DNA of 64,000 nucleotides from Maratus speciosus (lineage: Eukaryota > Arthropoda > Arachnida > Araneae > Salticidae): contig OZ010795.1 of assembly GCA_963932465.1 (NCBI GenBank), positions 18,349,197 through 18,413,196 of the forward strand. Direction: 5' to 3'. The translations under genes and the position numbers were made by a program. The stretch's first letter is position 1. Each line of letters begins with the position of its first letter. Under the pieces are notes generated by a model, which worked only from the letters and a program-made list of their open reading frames with translations, was not told the origin of the DNA and made no database searches. Below, one piece after another: positions 48,230 through 61,180 of this stretch.

Positions 48230-48740
48230 TGGTATTAATTGCAAAATCCGGAAACACGAAAGCGATTCCTGAATGTGATTTTATTGTTATAATATGTACA
48301 CATATTATATGATATTCTAATTTAAATATTTTTCGAACAATGTTGCGTTCTATAAAGTTGTTTTCTAAAATCCTTTTTCATTCTATTGAAAAAAATTTTT
48401 ACTAATAACTAATTCATTACAATCCAAAACCAATTTTCTTTTGCATTCAGTTATCGAATTAGAATAAATCAGGAACAATAATGATTCATTAATAATTTGA
48501 AAAATATTGAAAAATAGAGTTTTGAATTTAAGTATGAAATTATTAACCAATTTCCATCTATTTTGTTCCTTAAAATATAAATCAAAGTACCCAATTTTTA
48601 AATATGCAAAAATGAAAGCATCTAGTTAACTTCGAACACTATAGGACTCTTATGCACAATAGAACACTATATAATACGGAATGGTTTATTTTCTGATAGT
48701 AATGCATAAATATATTTTACTCAGACACGGAGATATTCAG
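48230..48740. repeat. Local duplication upstream of IR copy 2, part B
   Basis: Partner of 46855-47430. The similarity ends where the possible Tc1-like left end begins (about 48747). Between the two parts (47431-48229) I see only AT-rich sequence with a 69-codon ORF of no recognisable family. Confidence 0.65.
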
Positions 48741-49571
48741 AGAATATACACTATACGGCCAATAATGACCGGACACATTTTAGACATTTTGTCGAATATT
48801 CAAAGATATTTTTGTGGAACTTCAGGATTATGAAGAATATGTTCTACTTCATATTTATCAACGGCTTTTTGATCAGAAGTACAATTAGGGGGCAGTCAAA
48901 GAACAAAAAATCAAAGAAAAAGAATAATGCTTGGGATCACCCTGTAAAATAAAATACACGAAATGATCTATCGCTACAGCTTACAAATATATAGATATCG
49001 TAAAATATATGTATTCATTTGTGGACGAATAGAACGTATATTCATGGAGATATATTGATTTTTTTTTAAAGTTCAAAAAAATTTTGCATGATTTTTGTTT
49101 ATATCATGCAGGGTTGTTTACCAAATTTAACGCTAGTTTCAGAAAATTTCACAAAATGTAGTAGAAATAATATGATGTAATTGGAATGTAAATATTTTAA
49201 ATATTTGATGAAATATAAGCAGTTGTATAAAATATTTTTTATCTGGGTATGCCCGCATGATAAAAAATATTTTTTTTCATGATTTGATAGTCAACTCAAT
49301 GGAGCAACTCCTAAAAAAACAGTCAAATATCGTGAAAATACAGAAAAATATCGGCAAAAAACTAAGCTGATTTTTAGTTGTTCTCTAAAAACAGCTAATT
49401 GATAAGGGGTTTTCCATAAATTGTCGTTTTTAATTTTTACTTTTTTTATTTTTCATTTTTTATGGATGCTTTAGATCTTCTTGGAAAATCACCAGAACGA
49501 GCCTATTCCAAGAAAAAAGAAGTATTAAAATCTAAGAATTTCTTCTAAATCTACTGGTTGACATTCATTAA

Positions 49572-50120
49572 CCCTCTCGGCGCCGAATTTTTTTTTCCAA
49601 TTTTGGGAAAAATTACTTTCACTCTAGCAAAATTAAAAGTCACTATCGAAATCACAGAAGTCACAGTTTACTGAAATTTAACGAATGTGTTCTTTAGAGA
49701 AAACTAACGAATGCAATTATGTTGCATGTTTTTCCTATAAAAATAGTCTAAGGAAGAATTTTTTAAGACGTTTGGAAAATGTCGTATTACAACCAGATTA
49801 AACAAACATAAAAAATTCAGTAATATTTTTTTATTTTTTATCACAAATTACTAATTCGGAAAAGGAGTCCCTAATTTAAATTTAAAGAGTGAAGCATATG
49901 TTTGAATTAAAAGAAACGCTAACGGTTTACTAATAATTAATAAAACTTTTATCAATATTATTATTATTAATTACTGAATCATAAGTAAAGTCATAATAGT
50001 AAATGTATCGACATATGCTATCACTATTAGGTGCTGGAATTAACAAAAAAAAATGTTTTTTCTTTCAAATATTGCAATTCGAAGTAGGAGCCTGATATGA
50101 GGTTCAGGGTGACGAGAGAG
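49572..50120. mobile_element. PiggyBac-like MITE, TTAA-flanked
   Basis: TTAA at 49568-49571 and 50121-50124 bracket ends CCCTCTCGGCGCC and, inward from the right, CTCTCTCGTCACC. The interior of about 520 bp is AT-rich without a transposase. The end sequence differs from the other TTAA-flanked elements in this window, so it is a separate family. Confidence 0.6.
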
Positions 50121-50510
50121 TTAAGTACAAACTTCTTTGCTGAAAGCTAGATAATAAAAAATGAACTGAAATCAGTACATGAAATCAGTATTAAACGTTT
50201 CACAATTTATTGTTTCACAACATTCGGAGCATTGATTTATCTGCTGAATTAGTATTTCAAAGCAAGTGATATTCTATGCATTTGGACGATTTGGTTAGAA
50301 TGATTCATGAGGTAATTTGAGACACATAGTTCAACAATTTAACTCTCTAACGCGTTGTAAGTCTTCTGGAAAGTATTTTAATAGTCTTAATATAACACTC
50401 ATATAACTTAACAGTCCGAATAACAGTCTTATATAGTATTTAATTTGAATTTTGAGAGCAATGATGTATTTATGTAAACATCAAAGATTGCATCGTTTAA
50501 TATTCTAATA

Positions 50511-50511
<1 letters not shown>

Positions 50512-50552
<41 letters not shown>
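50512..50552. repeat. poly(A) tract, 41 bp
   Basis: Uninterrupted A-run. No retroposon body is recognised upstream of it. Confidence 0.95.
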
Positions 50553-50555
<3 letters not shown>

Positions 50556-51825
50556 GTCATCATTTTTTTCCAACTATCAAACAATATTAATTCCAAACAT
50601 TTATTAAGTCGGAAACAATACTATTATTAATCTATTGATTCTCATACTATTTACTCATCATTTTAGAAAGTCTTTTAAAACACTGATCAGCATCTATAGT
50701 AATGTATTTTAAAATACAAAACAACAACTTAAATAAAACATTTCATAAAATATAGGATTGTTTTTTATGCTATTTCATCAGTTACTATATATAATTATTC
50801 AATTTTCTGAACAGAAAATAAAGACACTTAAAATACCTTTTAAATGTTTGATAATTAATTATTACATTTTATTGGTCTTCCCAATTGAATAACATATTAT
50901 TTTTGCCTTCATTTAGACATTAAAAATCAGTTTTCTCACCGCAAACAACAAAATTAAATATTCACTTTCTCCCATAATTTGTCCAAAAATAATGGGCGTT
51001 TATTAAACTCTTTTGTAAATTTTATTTTAAAAGTATATTTTATAACAGCAAAATAAAATAAAATATCGTATAGTATCCTTTTCCCCGTCTAATAGATGAT
51101 ATTTGTTCACCTGTATAGAATTTGAAATTCAAATATAATTATTTCATTTGATAAAAGTATTTATTTCGTAGGATGCAATATAAGTCTCGATAAATGTGAA
51201 ACGTGTATATCTTAATCATGTAATAATGTTCTCATAACGAGCTTAGACACTTTTGATATCGAAATGAAGGAATTGAATAAGCTTCCTGAGAAGAGATAAA
51301 TTATGAAAAGGAATCCACCCTCCTTATCAATTCCTCTACATGAAAATGCTTTGAGATATTCAAACATTACTTTTATACTCACGGAAAAGTTCAAGAGTTC
51401 ATCAAACTTTCATGCAGATTTTATACGTACAAATAATTTCGTTGCTCGAGGGAAGATTGGAAGAAAGGATTTCGTATCGAGATCAGAAATAAGGACTGGG
51501 AGTAATGGGATTGGAATGTCATCCTGTGTATTCAGCGAAATCCTAGAATTTTAAAGATGTTGTTCTATAAATGTAAATCATATAAATGTTTTACAATGAC
51601 AATGTTTTGCCGAAGTAAAAAAAGAAGTTGGAAATTGCACGTCAAACATGGCAAATGTGGTGCCTTCGTACTATAACCAGTTTTATAAATATTTTTTGCA
51701 CGTTATATTGTACCGAATGTATATTTTAGTTTACTTCATAAGTGCATATCAATTTCCTCCTGTTCGAATGGTTGAAACATCACTAAAATGCACTTGAAAT
51801 AATTTTTTCCTATTGGCCGTAATGT

Positions 51826-53430
51826 AGCGAAAAACTGTTGACTGTCCCTGCAATCAAACTATACATCCGAATTTCATAAATTTGAAATACTCGACAATTT
51901 TTTTTAACAATTATATATTTAAAATTTCAGACCATTTGGTTGGGTAGTTTTTGCTCTGTTATATGCGGACGGACGGACAAACAGACATGCAGACGGACCG
52001 GATGACGACTATAGGTGCTATATATTTATATAATTACGAACGCACCTAAAAAGAACAAAAATTATACTTCTAATTGTTTGCTACATATTAAAGAATAATA
52101 TTTTATTGAAGGTGCAAATTATCTTCTATTTTGCTTTGGTTCAATAATATTTCTTTTTTAGGTGGCTATATGTGAATATTTTAGAAATAAAAACTTGGCT
52201 TATTTATTTTTTGTTTGATTAACTGTTACACATTTATCCATAAACATCCCTAGTTTGTTACTTTTGGTAAAACTATTATAGAAATCCTATTGAAATACTC
52301 CATAACTTTTCCCCTTGAAAAAATATTTTTTAAATTTCTATTCTAATCTACTAATTACCCAAAATGTTTAATTTCATTTTCAAATATTTAAAATTTTCTC
52401 AAAGATATATAATTTTTTAACCTGATACAAACATTACGTCTGTATACACTGATATCCAAAAAAGATCGCAATAAGTAATTTTTGTAACTTGGAGGCTTTC
52501 ATCAAATGTGAACAGACAAATAGTATACTGTACGCAGAAGATTATTTGATATTGACACTAAAAAAAAATCAATTGTTTTTCTTTTTAATGAAAATTTATT
52601 ATTACCACAAACTAAAATACACAATGGCCGCTTACGTGTTACCTATGATTTCGAAAGCCGTTTTTTATATTTAGAAATCTCAGAAGCCATATATTTTATT
52701 TAAAGAAGATTTTTTTTTTTTTGCTGCCACCGATTTTCGGAAATATCCCAGAGTAGTTTTTATAGTCTATTTATCAATTTTGGCAAATCGGAATATTGAT
52801 CTAAGTATGCTATCCATTCTTAGCTAGACTTTCTCAGTTGTATAACTAAATTTATTCATGGAAGAGTAAAAAAATAATAAATATTCATTGTATCTATGTA
52901 CCGATTCTGTACATATGTTCTTCATATTATATTTTATTTCGTTTTCTGTTTTCATCTTTTGCTACTTTTTCCTTGTTTACTTCTATACATTTTTCGCTAA
53001 ATGTTGGACAAATTAAATCACTTAGTTTAGTAAGTATGGTACATAGTTTTATTTCAACTAACAAACAAAGCAAATACAGATTTATTACTGAGGGAAAGGA
53101 CGTGATTTAACAATACTAATTCGAGAAAAGATTATCATAGAATCACAGAGTGCATACTCAGACTTTCATATTGCTCAAATTATGGGAAATGGAAACACAA
53201 GCTAAGCCAAATTCAACTCCGAAGGAACGTTGTTGTGCGAAATTTCGAGAGTTACGGTTAAAATAACGAAATTATTAATAATATAAATATTAAAGGTACA
53301 GATGGAACAGTCCACCAATATAGTGTTATTGTCAGTATGTTCCTCTTGTCTTTTAAAAATACTCTAATTATTTCCACCTTTGTTGTAAAGAATGAAACAG
53401 AAGCAAACGGAGGAAACATTTATAGATAAA
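51826..53430. other. No gene; one dispersed repeat
   Basis: The segment 52700-52860 matches 63045-63180 (same strand) and 63310-63460 (opposite strand); see those entries. A GGACGGACGGAC-like patch at 51964-52000 is a short imperfect repeat. The rest is AT-rich with nothing recognised. Confidence 0.5.
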
Positions 53431-54213
53431 ATCTATATATATAAAAGAAAGTCTGGATTTTGTATTAATCAACGCGCAGCCAAAACTACTGAACCTAAAA
53501 TCTTGAAAATTGGGGTGAAAATACTTCTTATGATATAGAGGGCCGCTAAGAAAGGATTTTCCAAAATTCCACCCCTAAAAGGGGTAAAAAAAAGAACGAA
53601 CTTTAAAAAAATTCCTTAAAAATCTGATTTTATAGTTATTTTTCAACTGATAACATATTTTGGTGTATTTTTGTATGCTGAATCGAATGGTACTAACTAA
53701 ATTCTTTTTAGCCCAATAGTTCGAGGGATATTTCATATTTTTCTAATTTGTCACTATCTTCGGCGCCAAAACCTGAATTTTTCAAGTGATAATTTCTAAA
53801 AACTCATTCTTTTCATTCTGTTACTATAGCAAGGGAAAAAATTCAAATTGAATAATTTTTTAACCAATCCTTTTGGTTAAATAAAAACAACTTCGTCAAT
53901 TAGAAAAAAAAATTCAAACGCCTCAAAAACTAAAACTAAATAAAAAAAAATAAACTGTGGTACTTTTTCGTTCTAATTTTCGTCGCGATACCATGCCAAA
54001 ATGTATGGTATCCCGCTATTTATTTCAACCCTAATCGTGCAAACGATTTTATTGCATACCGTGCCACACATTAACATTTGCTAATTCTTGAACGTGAATA
54101 TTTTTATGCAGGAATTTTTAATGATGGAATTTATTTTATTTCATCATAATCTCGCAAAACTTTTTAATTTGTTATTTTTTGAATAGAAAATATTTATTAC
54201 TGATACTGATATA

Positions 54214-54270
54214 GATTTTACCATTTCGCAGTTATCTGATGATGAGGAAGCTACAATAAAATTATTTCAG
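54214..54270 (+). pseudogene. Exon-like segment DFTI-QLSD-EEA-IKLFQ (copy B)
   Basis: Ungapped 19-codon partner of 13045-13101, here continuing KLGII. It lies in AT-rich flanks that also match 12940-13040. No start, splice context or longer frame is convincing, so it is a fragment of an unrecognised coding sequence carried by a repeat. Confidence 0.45.
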
Positions 54271-54307
54271 AAGTTAGGAATTATACATATAAAAATGTTT
54301 TGTTCAG

Positions 54308-54319
54308 AAAACCATGAAT
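54308..54319. repeat. SINE target duplication, left
   Basis: AAAACCATGAAT, identical to 54552-54563. Confidence 0.85.
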
Positions 54320-54551
54320 TTATTTGTTTATTTAACTGAATAACAAACATACGACTTGTGTGCTTGACATAAAGCCCGCTTATAAGTCGGAGACAAGATA
54401 GCACAAGGATATATTACAACACAAGAGAAATACACCCTGGGAGTTCCACACAAAGTGTGTGTGCAATGGAACCAGCGGGAATCGAACCCACAAACTCTTG
54501 CGCACAAGCGATTAGCTGACTGGTGCATTGACCACTCAGCCGCAAAGCCCC
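54320..54551 (-). mobile_element. tRNA-derived SINE, 232 bp
   Basis: On the minus strand the element begins GGGGCTTTGCGGCTGAGTGG, a tRNA 5' half with A box. A long variable region, as in type II (Ser/Leu-like) tRNAs, is followed by TGTGGGTTCGATTCCCGC with a perfect B box. About 140 bp of body then ends in an AATAAACAAATAAATT-like tail. A perfect 12-bp duplication flanks it. These are the standard marks of a SINE moved by LINE machinery, and the intact duplication suggests a fairly recent insertion. Confidence 0.85.
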
Positions 54552-54563
54552 AAAACCATGAAT
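54552..54563. repeat. SINE target duplication, right
   Basis: AAAACCATGAAT, identical to 54308-54319. It lies at the tRNA-head side of the element. Confidence 0.85.
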
Positions 54564-55723
54564 ATCTTCATTGAAAGGATGAAATGTTTACTGCAATGTG
54601 AGACATACGTATTACGTACGCCATGCTTCAGTAGTAAAATACCTTTACAAATTCAAGACTGCAGTTTAAATTGACTATATTTTATTACTTGCAAAATATT
54701 TATTTATTCTTATATTTTAAGTATTTATTTTGGTACCCGTCGACCAATTTCGCCAAATTATATAAATCGCCAAACCACTCGCCAAATTATACAAATTGAC
54801 ATAATTTTTATTTTAAATAACGAAAGAACAAATAAATTAGTATAACATTAATGAAAATACATTTAAAAAGTCGAAATAAAAATCACTTGACGTAAATACG
54901 TGTAACTTGCTTAAAGTCAAGTGAATGTGACATTTACGATTAACCATTATTGGCATTTAATCTTATAGTTTGGCAATAGATTTTTGGTCGACGGGATAAC
55001 CAAGTAGTACCATTATTTTTATTAATTTAAAAAAATGGTATGTCAAAGTCTGTAATTTTCAAAAGTTATATTTTTTAAATGCTCATTTTTTTATCAACAA
55101 AATTAATTTTTTTTTTCAAATGTATCATTTCATTTTTGTGCCAACTAATACGCTTGGTGACAATGGTGTTGGCATAACAGGGAAATACCAAAACAGTTAC
55201 TGATTTTATTTCAAATGTAAAGAAAAAGGTTTAATGAGCAATAAATATTGTAAATATGACTATAACTCATATTCTACTGAACAGAATTTTGTAGAACTTA
55301 AACTGTTAAATAGTAAATTTGATTTATAAATGGTTTAAAGTAAAAACCATCATTCTAAGTTGCTACGGGAGATCTAAAATTAGGTGAACTCGATTATGAA
55401 AGATTTCAAGTCAACTAATTAAATGCATAGTAAATTAGATAATATTTCAGGTATTTTTTCAATATTTATCATACCATTCTGTGTTGTTTAGTTACGGAGC
55501 TATGCGGAAAAAGTTCTCAGTGGTACAGTAAAGAAAATTGGAAGATATACGCTACAGAGATAGGGTATACTAGAGAGTATATATGCTATAGTTATGGAAG
55601 TTGAGCTGAGTTCCTTAAAAAATTCAGAAATGATGCAGTATATACCTACCCCTACCTCCCAGAGAGTTCTATAATCAAGTTAACGCGATTATGAAAGTTA
55701 TATTTAACTATCTCAATATATAT

Positions 55724-56521
55724 ATAATGCAAAAAGAAATTTCATTCCGGCCGCTTATATATTGAGTTCTGCTGAATAGATTTTGACGGGACTTACATTG
55801 TTAGTTAGATAATTTTTCAGAAAAGATGTTAGTATAAAACATAACGTTCTACGTTGCTTAGTTAAATAATTATGGGGAAAGTTCTAAATCAGATGAACCC
55901 AATTTTGAAAGATTTGCTTTTTTAAAGGTTCCACTGAATGAATTTTTATGGGGTTTAAACTATTAATTAGATCATTTTTAGGGAAGGTTTCGGTATATTT
56001 TCCAGTTTAAAAGATTCTGCTAAGTGGATTTCGATGCAACTTGATCGGTTAGTAAATGTTCCAGTGAATGTTTTAGTATAAATCACATATCATTTGCTGT
56101 TGCTTGGTTGTTAGGTTGCTTGATTGTAGAATTATAGATGAAAGTTCTAGAATCAGTCGAACCCAATTATTATGAACGATCAGCCTTTTCAATAAGTCCA
56201 ATTAACAGATTCTGGTGAGACTTGCATTGGTAATTTTTCATGAGCGCTTTTAGTATATTACATATTGTTCTATTGTTCTTTACCGAATCCTACACTAACA
56301 GATCAACTAAAGAAATTGGTCCTTAACAGTCTAAATTTTGTATGACTCAATAAAATATATAATAGCGTAATGACATTCATATTGCTTTCAGCAATTCCGT
56401 TGGATACACCAGGTATATGTCCATATTGCTTTAAAACGCATGATCAAATTCACAGATATATTTTGTTTCATTCAAGATTTCTTTAGAAAAACCGACCAGC
56501 GTAGCGGGCGAAGGCGGCTAG
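55724..56521 (+). mobile_element. Short Helitron-like unit sharing the CTAG end
   Basis: Starts TCAATATATATATAATG and matches the fragments at 10399 and 17345 (GCTTATAT, GGACTTACATTGTTAG, TTATGGGGAAAGTTC). Internally it repeats related pieces about every 100-200 bp (GAAAGTTCTA, GTAAT/TAATTTTTCA). It could be the true owner of the CTAG end at 56518-56521. Confidence 0.5.
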
Positions 56522-58860
56522 TATTATTATATAAACCTCTAAAAAATGGACTGTTCTCTGATCTACGAATTCCAAAATAATTACCCGATTAATATCTGCA
56601 CCCGATTTATCATCTTTCAAATACCTTGTGGCGTTTAACTAATATGAAAAAAGTAGAAAAAATTTTTATTAGCTAGAAACAGCCAAAATGATAAGTAAAA
56701 ATAGGATTTTCTAATTTATGTTGAAGCCATTCTTTCTACTCTTTATTATTTTTATTGGTAAGTCACGACTGGCGTTCGAAATACGCCTCACGTGTATTTG
56801 TGTAACTTATCCCATTTTCTTTCTTCTTTAAACAATTTTATCTCATATTATTTCTATAATTTTCGTATTAATAATAGACAAATACCATCCAATATTAGGC
56901 TTTACAACGTGTTATATTAATTCGAATTTAACTAATATTTTTTAGTAAATGTTATTACATTTATACTATTGCTTTACTCTGTATTAACACAGGGCATCAT
57001 TAAAAGTTGTTATTTTCGATTTAATATGCCTGGGCACATAGAGTCCGCCCGTGTTTCGATGTTACGTATTTTTAAATGTTAAATTAAATTATAATACTTA
57101 TTCACATTTTATTATCCAATAATGTGTTATTTAAGTATTAATTATAATATTATAATCGTATTATAAGCTCAAATTCTACGGAAGTTTTAAAAACAACACT
57201 GTATTTTTTTAAAAAATCATTTAGTTATATTTAAAACAGCTGAAAAGTCAAATTGGGCAAATAATATTATTTTTCTTACTTTCTTTATTTCACACCATGC
57301 ACAATCATTAACATTTAAAATTCAATTTCGAGTTTATCTATCATCGACGTCAAGCGGTACATGCACTGAAGTATTCAGGCAGTAAATTAAAACAAATTAA
57401 ACGTTGAGTTAATTTAATTAAACTTCCCTGGAATGTTACCTGAATAGATGGAAATAAGTTTCTTTCCGATTGGAAATTGTCAACAACTCCGTTTTCCTAA
57501 AACGGCACTTTACATGCAACTGAGAAACACGAATTTCAAAGAATCTACTCTTGTGCTACCTTCGTTTATTTGAAAGGTAAAAATTAATTTCAGTTGAAAT
57601 TTAATGAGTATTCTATAAGGTTGCATAAAGTCGTATGAAATATGCATATATGCATGCACTATAATGCAGATTTAATCATGTATGCATTTTTTAAATAAAA
57701 TATTTTATTTTTACTGCTTGAATGACTTTACGATGGCCAAGTATCAACAGGTATCTTAGCAGAAAAAAATTTGAAATATTCAAAATTATGGAGAAATAGT
57801 TTTCAAAATTCGATTTGAAGTCATTATTATCTGAATTAATAAAGATTTATAACTTCGGGTGTTTTACATTAAAAAAATTATAGATTTTTTAATATTATTT
57901 TTAAATAGATTTATTTTAGTATCTGTTATTTAAATTCAGATAGGTAAATATAAATCTGCACAATTTTGCAACTCTGCAAATCGTTAAATGGATTTAACAT
58001 ACATGTACTTGGAAATTACACAGAATTTTTCAATCATGTTAATTAATTTCATTATTCCATTTTACAATAAAATTTTAAGAAATGTTAAAAAATACATACA
58101 AATAATAAAGCATTTATTATTTGAATGCTGTATATGATGAGAAACACAATTTTTAATGGTTAGTTTCGAATAAACCACTGTAAATGCATTTAAGATGCAA
58201 ATGTGCAATACATCTATTTTGTCTTGAGTGATTATCGTTCCAAGCGAACAAAAGTAGAATGTTTTGCTAGTGATCGTTAGAATTAAGATGAATGATATTT
58301 TTAATCGTAAATATTCGGCAGGATTGTTTGCGATCAAAAGAAATAAAGACGTTTGGATCTTCACCAAATGAGAGACATTTTATATTTATGAAATAACTCG
58401 GAAAATATTGCTGTATAATTCGGAAGAAAAATTTAGAGAAATATAAAAATAAATCATATAAAACATTTTGTCCATTTTCTGTTTACAAAATAATTCAATG
58501 GATAATTTGGTTTAGGCTTACAATTTGATAACTTATTATAAAATTTAATGAAAGTAATTCTATCAAAAAGGACTTCATGAGAGATTTAATTTTTTGTACG
58601 CCTTTCAAAATATAAACAAGAAAAAATATATTATTTTAATTTATAAAAACTTAGAATAAAACCTTTCACGCCAACAATATATTAATGGACCTGTTCTGCA
58701 CTGTTTTCAACAATAAGAGCGCTTATGAGTTTTCAAATTTTTTATAGATACAAATTTAACTTTTAGAATAGATAGATTTGTTAGCATAATTTTTGAAATT
58801 TTTAATAAAAACTTCATTTTTCGTGAAATATTCTGCTAGAAATGATTTTCAAAAAATACA
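56522..58860. other. No gene recognised
   Basis: AT-rich spacer. The 101-codon minus-strand ORF at 58062-58367 has no recognisable domain or repeat. Confidence 0.55.
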
Positions 58861-58861
58861 C

Positions 58862-59066
58862 CGCACTGTTAAAAATTTGCAGCATTCTGGCAGGTCATTT
58901 GACCGTTTTTTTCGGAAACGGTTACACAACCGTGAATTTAACACTATTCTGACCATATTATTGGCCATTTTATGGTCAGAATATAGTTAAATTATAGTTA
59001 TGAAACCGTTTTTCAAAAAACGGTCGAATGACCTGCCAGAATGCTGCAAAATTTTTAACAGTGTGC
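58862..59066. mobile_element. 205-bp hairpin MITE
   Basis: The arms (CACTGTTAAAAATTTGCAGC on the left; the same with one extra T on the right strand) match for about 60 bp with few differences. They include GCATTCTGGCAGGTCATT and GACCGTTTTTT. An inner inverted pair TTCTGACCAT...ATGGTCAGAA continues the fold, so nearly the whole element is one hairpin. I could not fix a target duplication. The 65-codon ORF over the left arm is a translation of the hairpin. Confidence 0.85.
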
Positions 59067-59541
59067 ATGACATAATACGTCGATAGTTTTCCATTCTAAT
59101 TTTATTTTCATGGACAGAAAAATATAAGAACTGTGGTGAATGAGTTATGAGACTCATTCTACAGTGTCTAATAATTGTAACTAAAAGGAACTGACTATGA
59201 GTATCTCAGTGACAGAGATTGTAAAGTGTATGTTCGTAAAGTTTAAAGATACAGATCATAAAGTGTGTGTTTATTTAGTGGATCTCTACCTCCTGTAAAA
59301 GTTTGTAGTGGAGTTTTCAAGCAACCTGTATAAATTTTCTGTATTTTAGAGAATATAAAAAATCGTTTATAAAAAAATATATAAATAATGTTTTTTCTCA
59401 TGAAAATGTCCTTTAAATCATTGATTTAACTGTAAATGAATTAATATTTTTCTGGGAGTATTTTCTTTTACCACTTTACTTCATGTGTGTAATGTGCATA
59501 TTTGACGTATTTGATGATAATTTTTCATATTGCATTTCTCC
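59067..59541. other. No gene recognised
   Basis: AT-rich spacer between two MITEs. Confidence 0.6.
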
Positions 59542-59545
59542 TTAA

Positions 59546-59756
59546 CCCCTTAATTCTCACCCCAGTGATATTCACGGGCTGTGTACTTTTTTTCCGATTA
59601 TTTGATTCACACCAGTTTTATAAGATAGTGTAATTGGCTTTATTATGGTATCATTTTACGTGTCATTAAATAAGGTAAATATTTCTTTTTTCAAAAAAGT
59701 GGTGCCAATAAGCAATGTGAATTTTTAAACTGCAATTTAATGCGACCGTTAAGGGG
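59546..59756. mobile_element. 211-bp piggyBac-like MITE
   Basis: TTAA at 59542-59545 and 59757-59760 flank ends CCCCTTAA and TTAAGGGG, exact inverted repeats beginning CCC as in piggyBac termini. Its interior resembles 10665-10735 (TGTCATTAAATAAGG and CAAAAAAGT-GTGCCAAT), and a solo end is at 7169-7180, so this is a small family in the genome. Confidence 0.75.
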
Positions 59757-59760
59757 TTAA

Positions 59761-61180
59761 AGAAATGAAAGAAAAAAAACAAGAAAAAAAACCCTGTCTT
59801 TCTATTTAAATTTAAATGAAAAGCAATCTTTATTGAAGTTATACTAATGGGGGCTAAATATTGTGAATTATTTTCTACAATATCACTTTTTAGTATGAAT
59901 TACTTTGAATAAAATAATTTTGAGTTTTCTAAACGAAAATTTCATTTCATTATTTAATTTTTCTTACTTTTTCTTGAATTACTTTTTAACTTACTAATTC
60001 TTACTTTTTCAAAACATTGTTTTTCACTTTACTTTTTGACAACCTATGTGATGAAATATATTTTTTAGCACTGCGAATAAAATCGACGTTAGATACCGCG
60101 ACCGAAACTTGTAGGCATTCAATGTTGAAAATTATACTTTTGTTTCTACAAACACTATTGTAAACTAATGTTAAATAATGTCAGTAGGTTTGTGGATAGA
60201 GATTCAGAAATAAACGACTTTTATAATCATATATAAAAATCATTTGTGAAATCGAAATCTATAATTCCCATTTATATAACAATATCCTTACGAATAAATC
60301 GAACACCCCAATTTCATATTTTAAAAACAGTTGATCCTATTTCTATATTAAATTTCTCAACATAATTAAATACTACGAAATATTACTCCGATTCAATGTA
60401 CCTGTTCTCTGTACAAAAATATTATTTAATATTCTTCTTCGAGTTTTTTTTTTATTGATTTATACTTTAAGTCGAGGTCAAAGTTTGATACACACGTGAA
60501 CTTTTAAACTAATCAAAGGATTTTCCTCATGTATTTAAAGGTATTATAAGGAAACAAACTGGCAAAAGATCTAATCGAGAAATGAACTTGATTAATCGAT
60601 TAATTTTGAACAAAGCGTCATGAAATGCTGCCTTTGACTTTAGAAAGTTGTTCAAATTTATTATTGGAATTTTATTCTAACTTATACTCCACTTTAATTG
60701 ATCTTAAATATTAAATCCAAAAAAAAAAAAAAAACTTTCACAGATTTTTTTTTCTTTTTACAAATAAGTATCTTCTAAATTTAAAGAAAAGTTAATCGTT
60801 ATAATTTCTTAAAAATAAATTCACTAGCTCGCCATTTCTATCAAACATAAAAAAGGAGTGAGTTTTTTTTTTTTTTTTTAATCAAATTTCATGCCAACGC
60901 CAAATTGATGTCTTGTAACGGCTATGGGAAACATTATGAATTGCAGTTACAAAATGAGGTGTGATTTGGAAGATCACCATAGAATACATATAACAGAGAG
61001 AATTTTTTAATGACTTTTATTTATATTTTAATTTATATATATTTAAAATCAGCGTTTTAACTCATACAGAATATATATAAAATATTTTATTTCAACACAT
61101 GACAGTAACAGTGATTAATAAGGATTCATCACGCGTATTTATCATCACGCATATTAAGGTTTCATCGCGCGTTATTTATT
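59761..61180. other. No gene recognised
   Basis: AT-rich with short homopolymers (60720-60734 A-run, 60864-60880 T-run). Nothing else is supported. Confidence 0.6.

Larger units (their letters stand above)
48749..51825. mobile_element. Possible TIR element, TA-flanked
   Basis: The left end reads CACTATACGGCCAATAATGA after TA. The sequence inward from about 51825 contains CATTACGGCCAATAGG preceded by TA. The shared core TACGGCCAATA is exact, but the matched ends are short and the 3-kb interior shows no transposase. It could be two separate insertions. A separate piggyBac-like MITE sits inside. Confidence 0.35.
53431..56521 (+). mobile_element. Helitron, probably composite
   Basis: Starts TCTATATATATAAAAG after A and ends GGCGGCTAG before T, with a GC-rich segment GACCAGCGTAGCGGGCGAAG just upstream of the end. 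These are Helitron termini with an A/T insertion point. A second 5'-like start lies at about 55724, so the 3' end may belong to a shorter 0.8-kb Helitron nested in or fused to the first. No Rep/helicase is seen. The element contains the exon-like copy B and a SINE. Confidence 0.6.
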
